DNA of 64,000 nucleotides, taken from the NCBI GenBank assembly GCA_947646735.1, contig CANTFK010000986.1, forward strand, positions 186,001 to 250,000, given 5' to 3'. The stretch comes from Peronospora farinosa (lineage: Eukaryota > Oomycota > Peronosporomycetes > Peronosporales > Peronosporaceae). The translations under genes were made by a program, and so were the position numbers. The number at the start of each line of letters is the position of its first letter. The first letter of the stretch is position 1. Positions 53,563-64,000 of this stretch are shown piece after piece. The notes under the pieces are model-generated. The model was not told the origin of the DNA. It saw only the letters and a program-made list of their open reading frames with translations, and ran no database searches.

Positions 53563-56500
53563 GGCGCCCGACGTAGAACGTCGGGTGCAAACGTATAGAT
53601 GTAGGTATGTCTAGCGTGTAAGCGTCACCATGCACCTTAACAACCCGAAATGGGCCAATATATCTTGGCGCGAACTTATTAGCGCCCAAATTTGTCACTG
53701 AGGTGTTTGGTAATCCACTTGTTGATAACAATACTCTGTCACCTTCTCAAAATATCAACATATTCTTTCGACCTCTTATTTTCCTCTTGATTTTGGATAT
53801 AAACTAATATTATGTATTAAACTACCAAAAGGTATATTTTTTAAAGGTAAAGCATTCCCTACCTTTAATTTAGCATTTGATGAATTTTTTTATATTTTAT
53901 TTATTTTTTAAACCCTGATGAGATAAAATAAAATAAAATAAAATTTTTTTTATAATATAAAAAATATAAAAAGAGGGGTGAAAAAAATAAAAAATTAAAA
54001 AAAAAAACCCAAAATTTTTTATATTTTTAATGTCTGCATTCTCCTTTTGCTTGTCGACTGCCTCTTGTAATGCATCACGCACAAAACGCGTGATTCCTTG
54101 TCGCAATAGTAGAAATTCGGTTACTGCAGCCGAACTTACAGGCGACGAATTCTCTTTTGGAGCAAAATTGGCAAAGGGAGACGCGATGGAAAGCATCGCG
54201 TCAGGAGTCGATATGCCGTTAGCCACAAAATTACCAGTATTAGGTGCATATGCAGCAGCCTTTTCCTCATCGTAATCAATCATCAATAGTTTCAGCGCAA
54301 TTCCATCCGTAGATACTCCCCCACCAAGCTTGGAGACAGGGTGCTTAAAAGCTGAGAGAGCAAGCAGCGCCGGAACGCGAGGATGCCTCGCGTTGTTAAC
54401 AAAAAAGGGCGTCAACCCGGTTGACGCATGGACAGCATTGTTAATTGCAAACTTTGCAAGTGGAAGAAACGAACTCCATGATGAGAACGATGTTGCGTAA
54501 CTGCGCAAGACATCTTCGAGCACTCTGTTCACACGCTCCGTTTTCCCATCCGTCTCTGGATGGGCCGCCGTAGACATAAACAACCGCGTGCCTAATAACT
54601 GAAAATTTTCGGCCCAGAAAGCCGAAGTAAAACGCGGGCCGCGGTCCGAAACAATAGATTCTGGCAAGCCGTAATGCCTGAAGATAAGATCAATGAAGAT
54701 CTTCGCTGTCGTCTCCGCCGTTATGTTGGCGGAGACCGGAGCAAAATGCACCATTTTGCTGAATCTATCCACTAGAACCAATACGCCCGTGCGTTTCTGT
54801 TCATCCGGTGGAAGGCCAAAGATAAAATCCATGCTGACCGAGCGCCAGGATTACGTAGTAATCGGAAGCGGACGCAATGGGGCTTGTGAAGACGGCGCAG
54901 GCTTCACACGCTGACAGGTTTCACAGGAGTGCACCCATTTCTGGATGTATTTATACATTCGCGGCCAGAAGAATACGCGAGAAATAGCTGCAAACGTCTT
55001 CTCGCGACCCAGGTGTCCGCCAGCTGGGCTGTCGTGAAATTTATGAACCAATCGAGCTCGAAGGTCGTCATCAGCAGGGATGATGAAACGCGGGGAATCA
55101 AAGACGTCCATCGTGTACGTCAGCAACGGACCGTCAAGCGCGTAACGCTTGATGTTGTCGCGTGTTGGTTTAGTCAACTTTGCGAGTAATTTTTCGCTCG
55201 GGTCCCTGAGATAGTTGATGATTCCTGCATAGAAGGAATCATTCGCGTAGGATTCAGCGATTTGAGTTCGGATCGACAGCACAGGGGTCGAAATCATCGC
55301 ATTAAGTCCCAGTTCAATACAACACACACAGATATCTTCGTCGTCATCAACATACTCCGTTTGATGACCCATATCACGCCGAGGATCGTAATCAGGACGA
55401 CGAGAAAGCGCATCGGCGAAAATGTTATTCTTGCCAGGCTTGTAATGCACCACAAAATTATACTCGGCAAAAAATGACAACCACCGTGCCATACGCTGGG
55501 ACAAGTGAGGACTCTTGACGGCGGTACGCAATGATGCGTGATCTGTGTAGATAGAAAACATCTTTTCACCGAGCAAATATACTCTAAACTTGATTAGCGC
55601 GTAACGCATAGCCAAACTTTCCTTGTCGTGTACCGGATAATTTTTCTCGGCAGGTTTCATCTGTCGTGATTGAAAACTCACGACGCGCTCTCGACCCTCG
55701 TCATCAAATTGCATGAGGGCACATCCTATAGCGAAATTGCTCGCGTCACACACGACGTGGAATGGCTTAGAGTCATCAGGTAACATCAGTACCGGTGCCT
55801 CGGACAAGCTCTTCTTTACGGAGTCGAAGGCAGATTGATGTTCTGCCGTTCATAACCATACTGCATCTTTCTTGAGCAAAGTCGATAATGGCTGAATTAG
55901 CTCAGCATAGTTCTTCGTATACTTATGCAAGTAATTCGCCATACCGAGCCATTGACATAATTCAGTTTGGTTCCTGGGCGTTGGCCAGGAACAAATCGAT
56001 GAGATCTTCTCAGGATCAGCGCGGACACCTTCCTTGCTGACGTAGCAGCCGAGTACTGGAATCTCGGGAGCGCAGAAGACACATTTCTTCAAATTCGCAT
56101 GCAATTTATATTCGCGCATAACTTGAAAAACCTGCTTCAAGTGTCGAAGGTGTACCTCCGTAGCGCTGAGCTTTTGATCAGTGCGGCTGTGAACAAAAAT
56201 GTCGTCAAAGTAGCTAAGTGCAAAGTCGCGAAGTGGGCGAAGTACTTGTGTCACCATCCGATTGAACGTAGCTGGAGCATTCTTAAGGCCTTGTGGCATG
56301 ACTAGCCACTCCCAAAGCATCCCGCTTGGGGTGCTGACCGCAGTGAACGGAATGTCACTGTCCCTCATGAGGATCTGATAGAAACCGTCTGTCAGATCTA
56401 TGGCGCTGTAGATCTCGCTCCCGCACATGCTATTTAATACCATGTCTTTTCGAGGGATAGGCGTTTGAGCCGGGATAGTGGCGTCATTCAGCTTGTTAAA

Positions 56501-58260
56501 GGCGTGCACAATGCGCCAACCGCCGGTGGCTTTCTTCACACAGAAAGTCGGACTCGAATGTGGCGAGATACTCTCGCGGACATGGACAGCCTTGCGGCGA
56601 CCCTCGAAAAATTCATCAATAGCGATGACTTGGTCGCGCGGTAACGGCCACTGCCGTGTCACGCAATATTTCGATCCTGGAACGAGATCTATCTCGTGCC
56701 GCACACCACGATCCGCCGGAAGCTCAGCTGGAATTTTCTCCGGGAAAATGTCGGCGTACTCACGGGCGATATCGTATACAGGGTTGCCCGAAGCACGAAG
56801 AGAACACAATAATGTGCCGCGAAGAGTTCTTTGCGCGCTGAATATACTCGGCGCTCTTTGGGCGAGCCTCCAGAACTTCTTCACTGGCTGCTTCGGTGGC
56901 TGAAACAATGCACACTTGCTCGATGTCGCCGGCCTTAAGGTCATGAAGGAAGTCTTTCCATGTAAGGTCTGGCAGAGATGTGATATCTGCAGCAGTGCAC
57001 GGTGGGCTCGCTACCTCAATGTAGCGGCCACGATGTGGGGATCCCTCCACATATTCAAGCGCGCATACAATTTCCGTCACTACGGAATCAAATGCATCAG
57101 CATGTTGACGTGAATTTAGTCGTCTCGGTGAACGGCGTGCTCCTTTCTTGCGTATTCTCTTGCGTCTCGAGCCCCTGCTCGAGACTGGCACGTCGCTATC
57201 ACAAGAGGAGGATGTACCCCCCTCTAGACGTGGGAACTCTGTCTCCACCACGTCGGTCTCATGCGGATCCGTAGTCCGCCCATTCTCGTCAATTAAAAGC
57301 GGGAGCTCGTCTTCGACCGCTTCACTTGTTTGCGGGAGCCCCTGCTTGAACGCCTCAATATTAATCGGGAGCCTCTGCTCGTCCGATGTACTTGTACGCG
57401 GGAGCCCCTGCTCGACCGCCTCGAAATTGATCGGGAGCCTCTGCTCGTCCGATGTGCTTGTATGCGGGAGCCCCTGCTCGACCGCCTCGAAATTGATCAG
57501 GAGCCTCTGCTCGTCCGATGTTTGTGTGTGCGGGAACCGCTGTTCGACCGCCTCGTTGAGAATCGGGAACCCCTGTTCGTCCGATGTGCTTGTATGCGGG
57601 AGCCCCTGCTCAACCGCCTCGTTCTGTGGCTCCGTCAGTGTAACGGAACATACTGCGCACAGAGGGCCATCGCTCTCTCTGTGTTGACTACTAGTCGTGG
57701 CGAGTTCGTTCACGACCCTAAAGTGAGGCCAATCGGATGAAGCGACCAACAAATGAGTAAACACTTCACTGACGTCGTAACCGCTTCGTCGTTTGACGGA
57801 CCGAGATAGCCAATCTATCTTCGGCTGATACCGTGACATCCACGGTATCCCAAGTATGCAATAAAATGCATAGTTCATATCGTACACCAAAAATTCGTCG
57901 TTGCTCTGGAAACCTTCGAAAGTGTACGGTAAAACCACTGTTTTACGCGGGACACATTTTGGTTGTCCATCGGCAAGTTTAAAAACGATGTCACCTGGAC
58001 CTTCTCGAACCGTGACAGTGGATGGGAGAAGGGACAAACAGGATTCACGAAAGAAAGTTTGTGTAAGCGCCAGAATCCAACAACGCTCGGGGTGGTCGCT
58101 TCACTACAGCAACGATGAGACTGATACTAATCAGTCTCAAATCATCGCGCATGGTGGTGGCATCAAAGTGAGTATAAATAACTTTGGGGCTAGGAGCCCG
58201 AGGTGCCACCTGAGTATCCGGGGCTCCATTTCTGCCAGTAGGGCGCCCCACGCCTATTGG
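52688..58260 (-). pseudogene. pol of element D
   Basis: Minus strand: protease with broken site LLDSGAYTNFL (58045-58251) and its C-terminal part (57640-58037); repeat linker (56945-57640); RT with ALSYFDDIFVHSR (55850-56944); RNase H plus integrase zinc region (54851-55807); integrase core (53897-54832) with LVDRFSKMVHF, SIVSDRGPRFTS and TERVNRVLED, all three acids present; GPF domain (53258-53731); chromodomain (52688-53047, KHYRVRWLGYSPADDTWEPS). Each piece is in a different frame from its neighbour, and the integrase frame runs into the AT-rich insert at 54030. Confidence 0.88.
53777..54030. other. rpl2: AT-rich insert with mitochondrial rpl2 fragment
   Basis: The sequence is absent from elements A and C at the same point. 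Its left third, on the minus strand, reads [20 protein letters not shown] then LYPKSRG, a conserved part of ribosomal protein L2 as encoded in oomycete mitochondria. The rest (53885-54030) is almost pure A/T with no recognisable coding. Confidence 0.8.
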
Positions 58261-58269
58261 AACCGCTCG

Positions 58270-59283
58270 TTTTTTGGCGGGACCACCGACGACACAGCGT
58301 CTCCTCGTGAGACAGCTGTGTTCATAGTCACCGGCGCAGGTGCACGACAGAAAGCCGCACGATGGCCTGTTTTACCACCTCATCGTGTTAGGATTGCGAA
58401 TGTCGCGGCTTAATGATTTGTCGCAACTACGAGAGGACTCAATTGCATCAATTTCCATTGGCTCTGGGCCAGACTTCCGGGGATGTTGTGACGCTGCGTG
58501 CAGGTACGACGACGCGACAGTGTAATCCTCACGTAGCGCGAGGGCAAATGCCTACTCAAGGGAATTTGGCTCAGCACGTGTGAGGCAGTAACGCGTCATG
58601 CCCTCTTGCATACGAAAAATAAAGACATGGACTTGTGACGCCATGTCAATTGGATGCGTGGTAATGCACGAAGCAAGATGACGTGTCTTCTGCACGTAGT
58701 CACGCATCGACAGCATGCCCTGTCGGAGTGAGAAGAAATCTGCACGCAAGCAAAATTCATCGTGAGGAGGCTCGAAAGCCATTCGTAAGTCACGCTGGAT
58801 ATCGTCCAGCGTAGGAAACGCCGACTCATCTACGACGAGCTTTCCGAGAGCCCATTCCTTGGCTTTGCCAACAAGGTGAGACAATAGGAAATTGACCTTG
58901 GCCGTCGGAGCGTCAATTAATCTTGACGCTATTGCAATATCCACCTCACGGAACCAGCGATTGAGGGGGAGACGATCCGGACCATCACCGTAGTACGTTG
59001 ACGTCTCCATCTTGATAGCATCATGGTGCGAAGTGCGCGAGAGAGTCAATACTCACCGATTCGCTTCGGCGAGCTCGCGCACCATAAAGTCTTGAATGGC
59101 GGCACGTTGATCATCAGGCGTCACTGTGCTCAGCAGCGACGTCACAATAGTCTCGCTAGACACCGCCGCGAGGCGATGTAGTGCCTGCCACTCTACCGAG
59201 GTGAGATGTGGAAAATCAGAATGCTCCAGCGAGACCGCTGGAGCCACCGAAGACTCGCCCATGTTCATCTCGAATCTGGTCAT
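58270..59283 (-). pseudogene. gag of element D
   Basis: Starts at ATG 59283 (MTRFEMNMGESS). A stop-containing junction near 59050 separates this from the main capsid part (58552-59049, [17 protein letters not shown]). The zinc-knuckle region (58330-58400) has lost bases, including the part coding for its first Cys pair. Confidence 0.8.
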
Positions 59284-59309
59284 TGGAAGGACTACGAAGT
59301 GCTACCAGG

Positions 59310-59614
59310 TGTAACGGGCTAAGGACCCGTTACCGTCTTACACTAAAAAGGCGTTGAGGAAGCGCTCTTAATTAACTCGTAAATATATCTGTTATAATTT
59401 TGTTTTCTTTTAATTCGCAGTAAGTGCGAATATGTTCCCTAGCTCATGGGAACCACTCAATATGGAAGTCAGTTTATTATTGGCTAATTATTGGGTCTGG
59501 CACCCCAATAATAAAATGACACGCAGTATCCGCTAATCGAATACTGCCCTATGCCTACTTATGTAATTATGTATTATTCCTATAACTACTTATGTAATAA
59601 ATTGCCCCATTACA
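59310..59614 (-). repeat. 5' LTR of element D
   Basis: 305 bp, TGTAAC to ATTACA, followed by the GAATG duplication. Primer-binding-like TGGTAGCACTTCGTAG is on the minus strand at 59293-59308. Confidence 0.9.
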
Positions 59615-59764
59615 GAATGTTGCCCTCTAAGCGAGGATTCATGTCACGATCCACTCGACTTGCTCGAGTGATGGACCTTCGGCGCTGCCTGTGCTTGTGC
59701 ACAGCCGCCGGCATCTTGCTCCACAGTGTGACTGTCTGTCACACTGAGTTCTTGTGCAGTCGTG

Positions 59765-60250
59765 CTAGCGACCGAGCCACAGGAGCCTATCACACTCACT
59801 CGCAGAACACTCACACGCTTGTGAACTCTCCAAGACGTTCATCAGATGGCCATCAGATGAACAAGCGGTAGGCATCTTTACGGTTCGATGCTGCCAGCTG
59901 ACCCATGGCTCGTACCTTCTGAGCCATGGTAATCCTAGGATGACATCAAATTTGTCATCCAGATCAAGTACGATGAAATCATCATCGTACTTTTTGTCTT
60001 CAAGCGTGTAGTGAATTCCCACTACACGTTTTTCTACTGTTACGGATGCGCCCGTTGCAAGGCACACCGTCATCCTCGTTGGAGGGGTCTCGCGCTCAAC
60101 ATATATGAGCCTACGATCATCTAGCGATTGGCGTCGAACAAAGTTGTTCGAAGCCCCACAATAAACTAGGGCGCGAAGTGACATGTTCTTTGTCACTTCG
60201 ATCTTCAAGGTGATGAGGGATACCTCATCACTGGGATGTGTTGGGAGCAA
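59765..60250 (-). pseudogene. retropepsin of family F
   Basis: A 161-residue frame with ALVYCGASNNFVRRQ, where the catalytic D-S of D-S-G-A-S is Y-C, and the C-terminal FDVILGLPWLRRYEPWVSWQ. Inactive as it stands. Continues after the insertion of D into the linker at 52060. Confidence 0.8.
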
Positions 60251-60439
60251 CCTTCGTCAAGAGTCCCGCGAACTCTCTTGACGTTGCTGGATCAGTAGGG
60301 CGCTCCGCCCCTACTGACCCCGACCGTTTTTTGATGGTCCACTACGTTGTTGCGATTTTGCAGCAACGTGGGACCCACGTCTCTGGCCCTTCTTGGCAGA
60401 CGATCGATCGTCACTCCCAGTGTTACGAGACACTGGGCG

Positions 60440-61076
60440 TGGGGCACTACACTCATAAGCGTAGTGGCTCAACTTCTGACAGCGATTGCACTTTTGCTAT
60501 TGCTTGTACCCTGGAGAGCGAGGTCGCTCGCTCTCTACATAGGAGAGATCCATTGGTTCTGGACCTCCGCTCTCCTGTCGTCTCGGTGGACGATAGGACC
60601 CCGAGTGGACGTGAGCCTGTTGTAGGCTAAAGTCCTCCTGTTCCGCTGCCGAGATCGCTTGATCCAGCGATTCTAGTCCCAAGCGGAACAGGTGGGTCTT
60701 GACAGGACCATCTGTCAGACCCTTGATGAACACAGTAACCTGCGTGTGTTCATCGATTGGGTTCAGTACGATACAACTAACGAGGTATCGTACGTGTTGG
60801 GCGTAAGCGTGTATATCACGCTTACCCTATTCAAATCCAGAAGCTCAGCCGAGCCCTGAATTCGGTGCGAGGGCGCGAGCCGGTTCAAACGTGTGTTTGA
60901 GCCGCGCCTTGAAGACGTCATACGTTGGGAAAACGTATGGGTCATGCAGTTTGAGCCCTAAGGCACAAGCTTTGGCACGTCCTGCCAAGTTCGACATGGC
61001 GAACTTGACCTTCATCGCATCGTCGAGCTCGACGAACCATCTTAATGTGGTAAAGTCGATTAGGAGTTTTGGCTAA
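60440..61076 (-). pseudogene. gag C-terminal part of family F
   Basis: 60497-60733 reads FIKGLTDGPVKTHLFRLGLE and SLDQAISAAEQEDFS, the end of a Gypsy capsid domain. The zinc knuckle CNRCQKLSHYAYEC (C-x2-C-x4-H-x4-C) is near 60450-60490. The upstream capsid piece is at 60763-61076 in other frames. The N-terminus is missing at the junction with the next repeat. Confidence 0.75.
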
Positions 61077-61130
61077 GTCCATGTATTAATTTTATTGATA
61101 AATCCGGAGCCGAAATATCGGGACTTTTCT

Positions 61131-61245
61131 CGCCAACGGCTGGATCCCTTTCCCATAACGGTTGGATTCCTTTCTCATAACGGTTGGATCCCTGTCCCAC
61201 TTACGGTTGGACCCCTTTCCCATGACGGTTGAATCCCTTTCCACC
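61131..61245 (+). repeat. imperfect tandem repeat, unit about 28 bp
   Basis: Four to five copies built on ACGGTTGGATCCCTTTCCC, matching in position the tandem arrays of family G copies 1 and 2. Confidence 0.8.
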
Positions 61246-61738
61246 ACTAAGTCACTTACTAAAATGACTTATTGGGTGTGGTGGAGTCGATCGTAATTTA
61301 TGGTTGATCGAATAGAAAAGTACCGTTGATCGTGGCATGGATCATATTTCCATGTTATATTGGATTATCATGGAATAGATCACCGCTTGGATATACTTGG
61401 TTCCAGTATCGGTTGATCCAACTGGATGTATTAAAATTGCACGGATTTTACTTGAATGTGGAATATTGGAATTTCTCAAAGTGTGGATCGCGGCCTCAAT
61501 TAATTGTAATGGACAAATCATGATCCGAGATACATATCGTATCGCTATCGAGTTTGGATAGCACCGCGATCCAAGTCTGGATCGCACTGCAATCTTAGTA
61601 TTCAGGTGGATCCGCGATCCGTGATTCTGTTATTTCACTGTGGAGGAGCGAGTAAACAATTTTCGTTAATTGTAGATCGCGATCCAAGTTATGTGGATCG
61701 CACATCAAGGATCGATCCCGAAACATTGTGCAGAAAAC

Positions 61739-61917
61739 GCGATCCAACTTGGAAAACGCGATCCGACTTAGAATCGCGATCCGAATCAGAACCGCGATCC
61801 AAGACTGAGCGCGATCCGACTCAGAACCGCGATCCGAGGCTGAACGCGATCCAAGACGGAGCGCGATCCAAGGTAAACCGCGATCCGACTCTGAACCGCG
61901 ATCCAAGGTTAAGGCAA
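61739..61917 (+). repeat. ten-unit tandem array centred on GCGATCC
   Basis: GCGATCC recurs ten times with 17-19 bp spacing; the 10-12 bases between are more variable. The open plus-strand frame 61606-61986 is a by-product of the array. Confidence 0.9.
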
Positions 61918-62262
61918 GATCGCCGATGGATCGGGATGGCAAAGGCATTTGGGGTGGACCACATATCGAGATCTGATTTTTCCTGAAAGGGTGACACGTG
62001 GTGATAGATCCTGGACTACAGATAGGCAGAATTGTAGGTTTCGAGTTTTGATTGGTTAACACTAAACAGAGCTCAATTTTACTTCTAATACACGTGTCGA
62101 CTTCTCTTCCGGGCTGGATTCTTTGGCCACCCGAGGTCTCGAGGAAGCCTACACACTACGCAAGTCATATCCCTGGATTGTTTGGCCAGGGATTGCAAGA
62201 ACTCTCAACACAACTCAACTGCGATCGGACGCAGATAAAACACGTAGGGCAAAGCGAAGCAA

Positions 62263-64000
62263 GTGCAGGACGGATCAAGTGGTCAGAAGGTTCTGCTCAA
62301 GTGGTCAGAAGATTCAAGCTTCGTTTTATTGGATAACCGTGATCGATTGGGAAGATCACACCAAGTACTCGGTTTATCTTGTGAAGATTTCCACAAGATA
62401 ACCAAACCTCCTATCCCTAACCCAATTAGGATCAACATCGACTCAAGTCCACCGAGAAGAGAGCAACCCGCCCTACCGACGGGTACACAAGGTGAGGAAG
62501 TCTTTATACACGGAATCGGGGTACCCCCTCCGTTAGTCGGTCGTCCGGGAGCCAGTGGAGAGTTGGAATCGCATCAGCAATTTTGCGAATCCCACTCCAC
62601 CACAATGGTGCGCGTGCCCGGATCTTCTGGTGACTCGGGATTTCACCGTGAGTCCCTGAGAGAAGATGTTAAGGTCAAAATTGAACCTGGGATTGAAGCG
62701 TCAGCGGCAAAGGGATCACCGCAGACGTGTGAAGAAAAAAGATCCCCGGATCATCAGCGTTTTGGGAGGGGCGCAGATGAAAAGAAAACCAAAGAGGAAG
62801 ATCAAGAGATTGATCTAGAAGAAAAACCTCTACCCCCTCCCCAGGTCCTTTCGAGGACCCCTGCGGATCACGTTGCAAAACGCGATCCGCTGGATAAAAA
62901 TCCTTCGGTTAAAACCGAAGGAAATTTATCCAAAACCACTCCGAATTCGAAGAAGAAGAAGAAGAATTCGAAGCGATATCGAGTGAAGATGAAGGCGCCT
63001 GAGTCGGATCATGATGATGCCGACATGAAGCTGGCGCATGAGGAAGACAAGGCGAAAGGATGGCAACTGGATCAGTTGGAGTGGTGTTATCATTGGAAGG
63101 AGCTTAAAGATCTGTTGTCAAGCGATCCCGTTCTAAAGATTTTGAAACCGAAGTTAATTGGATCGCTGCGAGGACCAATTTCAGCTCCCATTCCGACACC
63201 GAACCAGTTGGAAGCGATCCGTCGGCTTATGGAGCTGCTCCAAAATGCTGGATTCACCGCTGGAGCTTTTGACGCGCAGGTGCTGCTGGAATGCAATCAT
63301 GATCGCGTGATCCAGGAAGGGCGATCTCTGTTTGCGAATTTAGTTCCGCTACTGGGGAATGCGATCCAGTAGACCAGGCGATCCAACCGATCGTAGATAT
63401 TCCAAAAGTTTATCACATTGGATCGTCACAATATATGTCAGCGGAATCTGAAGGGGAGTCGGATACCTCGATCAACATTCAGCGAATGTCACTTGGACCG
63501 GCTGGTGCAGCACACATTCGTGAACGACTTGTACCGACCAAGGCCGAAGTACAGTCGCCAACTACATCCGCAGCTTAAGATACGAATGTGACTGGATCAG
63601 GGCAGCTGCAGTCCTACTTTGAAGCTGCTATGAGGAAGTATGAACAGGATCAAGCTCGCATGATCGCTAGTCGATCCGCGATCTCCATAAATACCCCAAA
63701 AGTCTGCATTTCGGATGTGGACATGGAATCGGCCGGATCGCGTCAATCGCGATCCAATAATTACGATCCAGACGATTTGGGGTTGGAGGATCTACGACGG
63801 CCACAAGTCGCAAGTGCAGGCACTGTACCCAATGGTGGACTTGTCACCCAGCGAATTCGAATGTCTGCGATCGCAGACCTGAAAGAATTCACAGGACGGG
63901 ACAAGGACGAAGATCGGGCGAGAAGCTGGGTCAACAAGGCCAAGTCTGCATTCTTACGCGATCAAGCCCCGGACGATGAAAAATGTCTAGTATTTGGTGA
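62263..64000 (+). pseudogene. gag of the GATC-rich element (partial at window end)
   Basis: First frame 62263-63372 (369 residues): STTMVRVPGSSGDSGFHRES, then a long Lys/Glu-rich disordered region and a helical segment. After a frame change (about 63372-63420) and one stop at 63580, the capsid domain proper begins near 63840: IADLKEFTGRDKDEDRARSW and NKAKSAFLRDQAPDD, typical of oomycete Gypsy Gag. It runs off the edge. The first Met is only a guess at the start. Confidence 0.7.

Larger units (their letters stand above)
52066..59614 (-). mobile_element. Ty3/Gypsy element D (family 1), full length, nested in family F
   Basis: Paired LTRs (52066-52372, 59310-59614) share private changes (for example GACACGCAGTATCCGC), and the GAATG duplication flanks them. 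All domains are present: gag, protease, repeat linker, RT, RNase H, integrase, chromodomain. A 254-bp AT-rich insert interrupts the integrase C-terminus. Several frameshifts and stops make it inactive. Confidence 0.93.
47637..61076 (-). mobile_element. Ty3/Gypsy family F element, split by element D
   Basis: Minus-strand order: gag (about 60450-61076), protease (59765-60250), linker (51535-52060 plus 59620-59770), RT (50540-51487), RNase H (50184-50594), integrase (49186-49837), then C-terminus with chromodomain (47803-49071) and 3' LTR (from 47637, TGTAACAGG). Element D separates protease from RT. No 5' LTR is seen; the element stops at about 61076 against another repeat. Confidence 0.85.
61077..64000 (+). 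mobile_element. Gypsy-like element, GATC-rich (family G relative), 5' part
   Basis: A leader or LTR region with two repeat arrays (61131-61245 and 61739-61917), then gag running off the window edge. Gag shares STTMVRVPGSS and GFHRESL with family G copy 1. The region is strikingly rich in GATC. No LTR borders could be defined. Confidence 0.6.

Noticed and set aside
57148..57740. Plus-strand frames of 136-179 residues in element D
   Set aside because: Repeat shadow of the pol linker.
61131..61917. CRISPR array
   Set aside because: Repeats are imperfect and short, spacers are not unique sequences of even length, no cas genes, and the context is a eukaryotic retrotransposon.
61606..61986. 126-residue plus-strand and 155-residue minus-strand frames over the GCGATCC array
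   Set aside because: Product is a translation of the tandem array (repeated RDPT/RSESEP type units); no start context or conservation.

Overview
This window looks like nuclear DNA of an oomycete (Peronosporales; a downy mildew or Phytophthora relative). The reasons are a necrosis-inducing-like (NLP) secreted protein gene, short GT-AG introns of about 45-90 bases, and a dense bed of decayed, nested chromodomain Ty3/Gypsy LTR retrotransposons with minor Ty1/Copia debris. The species cannot be fixed from the sequence alone.

Layout. 1-900 is unassigned. About 900-3388 is an old Gypsy remnant (family G, copy 1), invaded by a family-1 Gypsy element A (3389-11062, minus strand, decayed, 5' LTR truncated). 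11063-12490 holds a G scrap and a gag/protease scrap of another Gypsy family (E). 12491-24599 holds two copies of Gypsy family B facing each other head to head: a truncated minus copy (12491-15076) and a long plus copy (about 16776-24599). Broken Copia sequence lies between them. 25230-25735 is a scrambled patch of mitochondrial DNA.

A 10-kb gene island follows: a membrane-anchored RanBP2-finger HECT ubiquitin ligase (26576-28697, +), a large nuclear cupin/JmjC-like protein (28959-32045, +), ALG12 mannosyltransferase in seven exons (34239-32230, -), and an NLP (36551-35757, -). A DNA element with very long terminal inverted repeats (about 37005-37900) sits just upstream of the NLP.

From 39069 on the window is repeats again. 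Element C (39069-45506) is family 1 with the reverse transcriptase deleted. Family G copy 2 is at 45507-47636. Family F Gypsy (47637-61076, -) is split by element D (52066-59614, family 1) with a GAATG target duplication. A GATC-saturated Gypsy 5' region and gag (family G-like, 61077 to the end, +) closes the window.

The most interesting signal is an antisense gene carried by three different Gypsy families (families 1, B and F). It sits between the 3' LTR and the end of pol, starts beside the 3' LTR, runs against the element's own transcription, and ends in a long coiled coil opposite the integrase-chromodomain linker. This resembles in layout, though not in ancestry, the antisense leucine-zipper gene of deltaretroviruses. 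Other notable signals are three separate insertions of organelle-like DNA (one a tRNA-Cys half inside an LTR), several foldback palindromes, a 2.3-kb near-identical inverted repeat, and a GATC-rich array. All homology calls are by eye from translated sequence; none was checked by database search.
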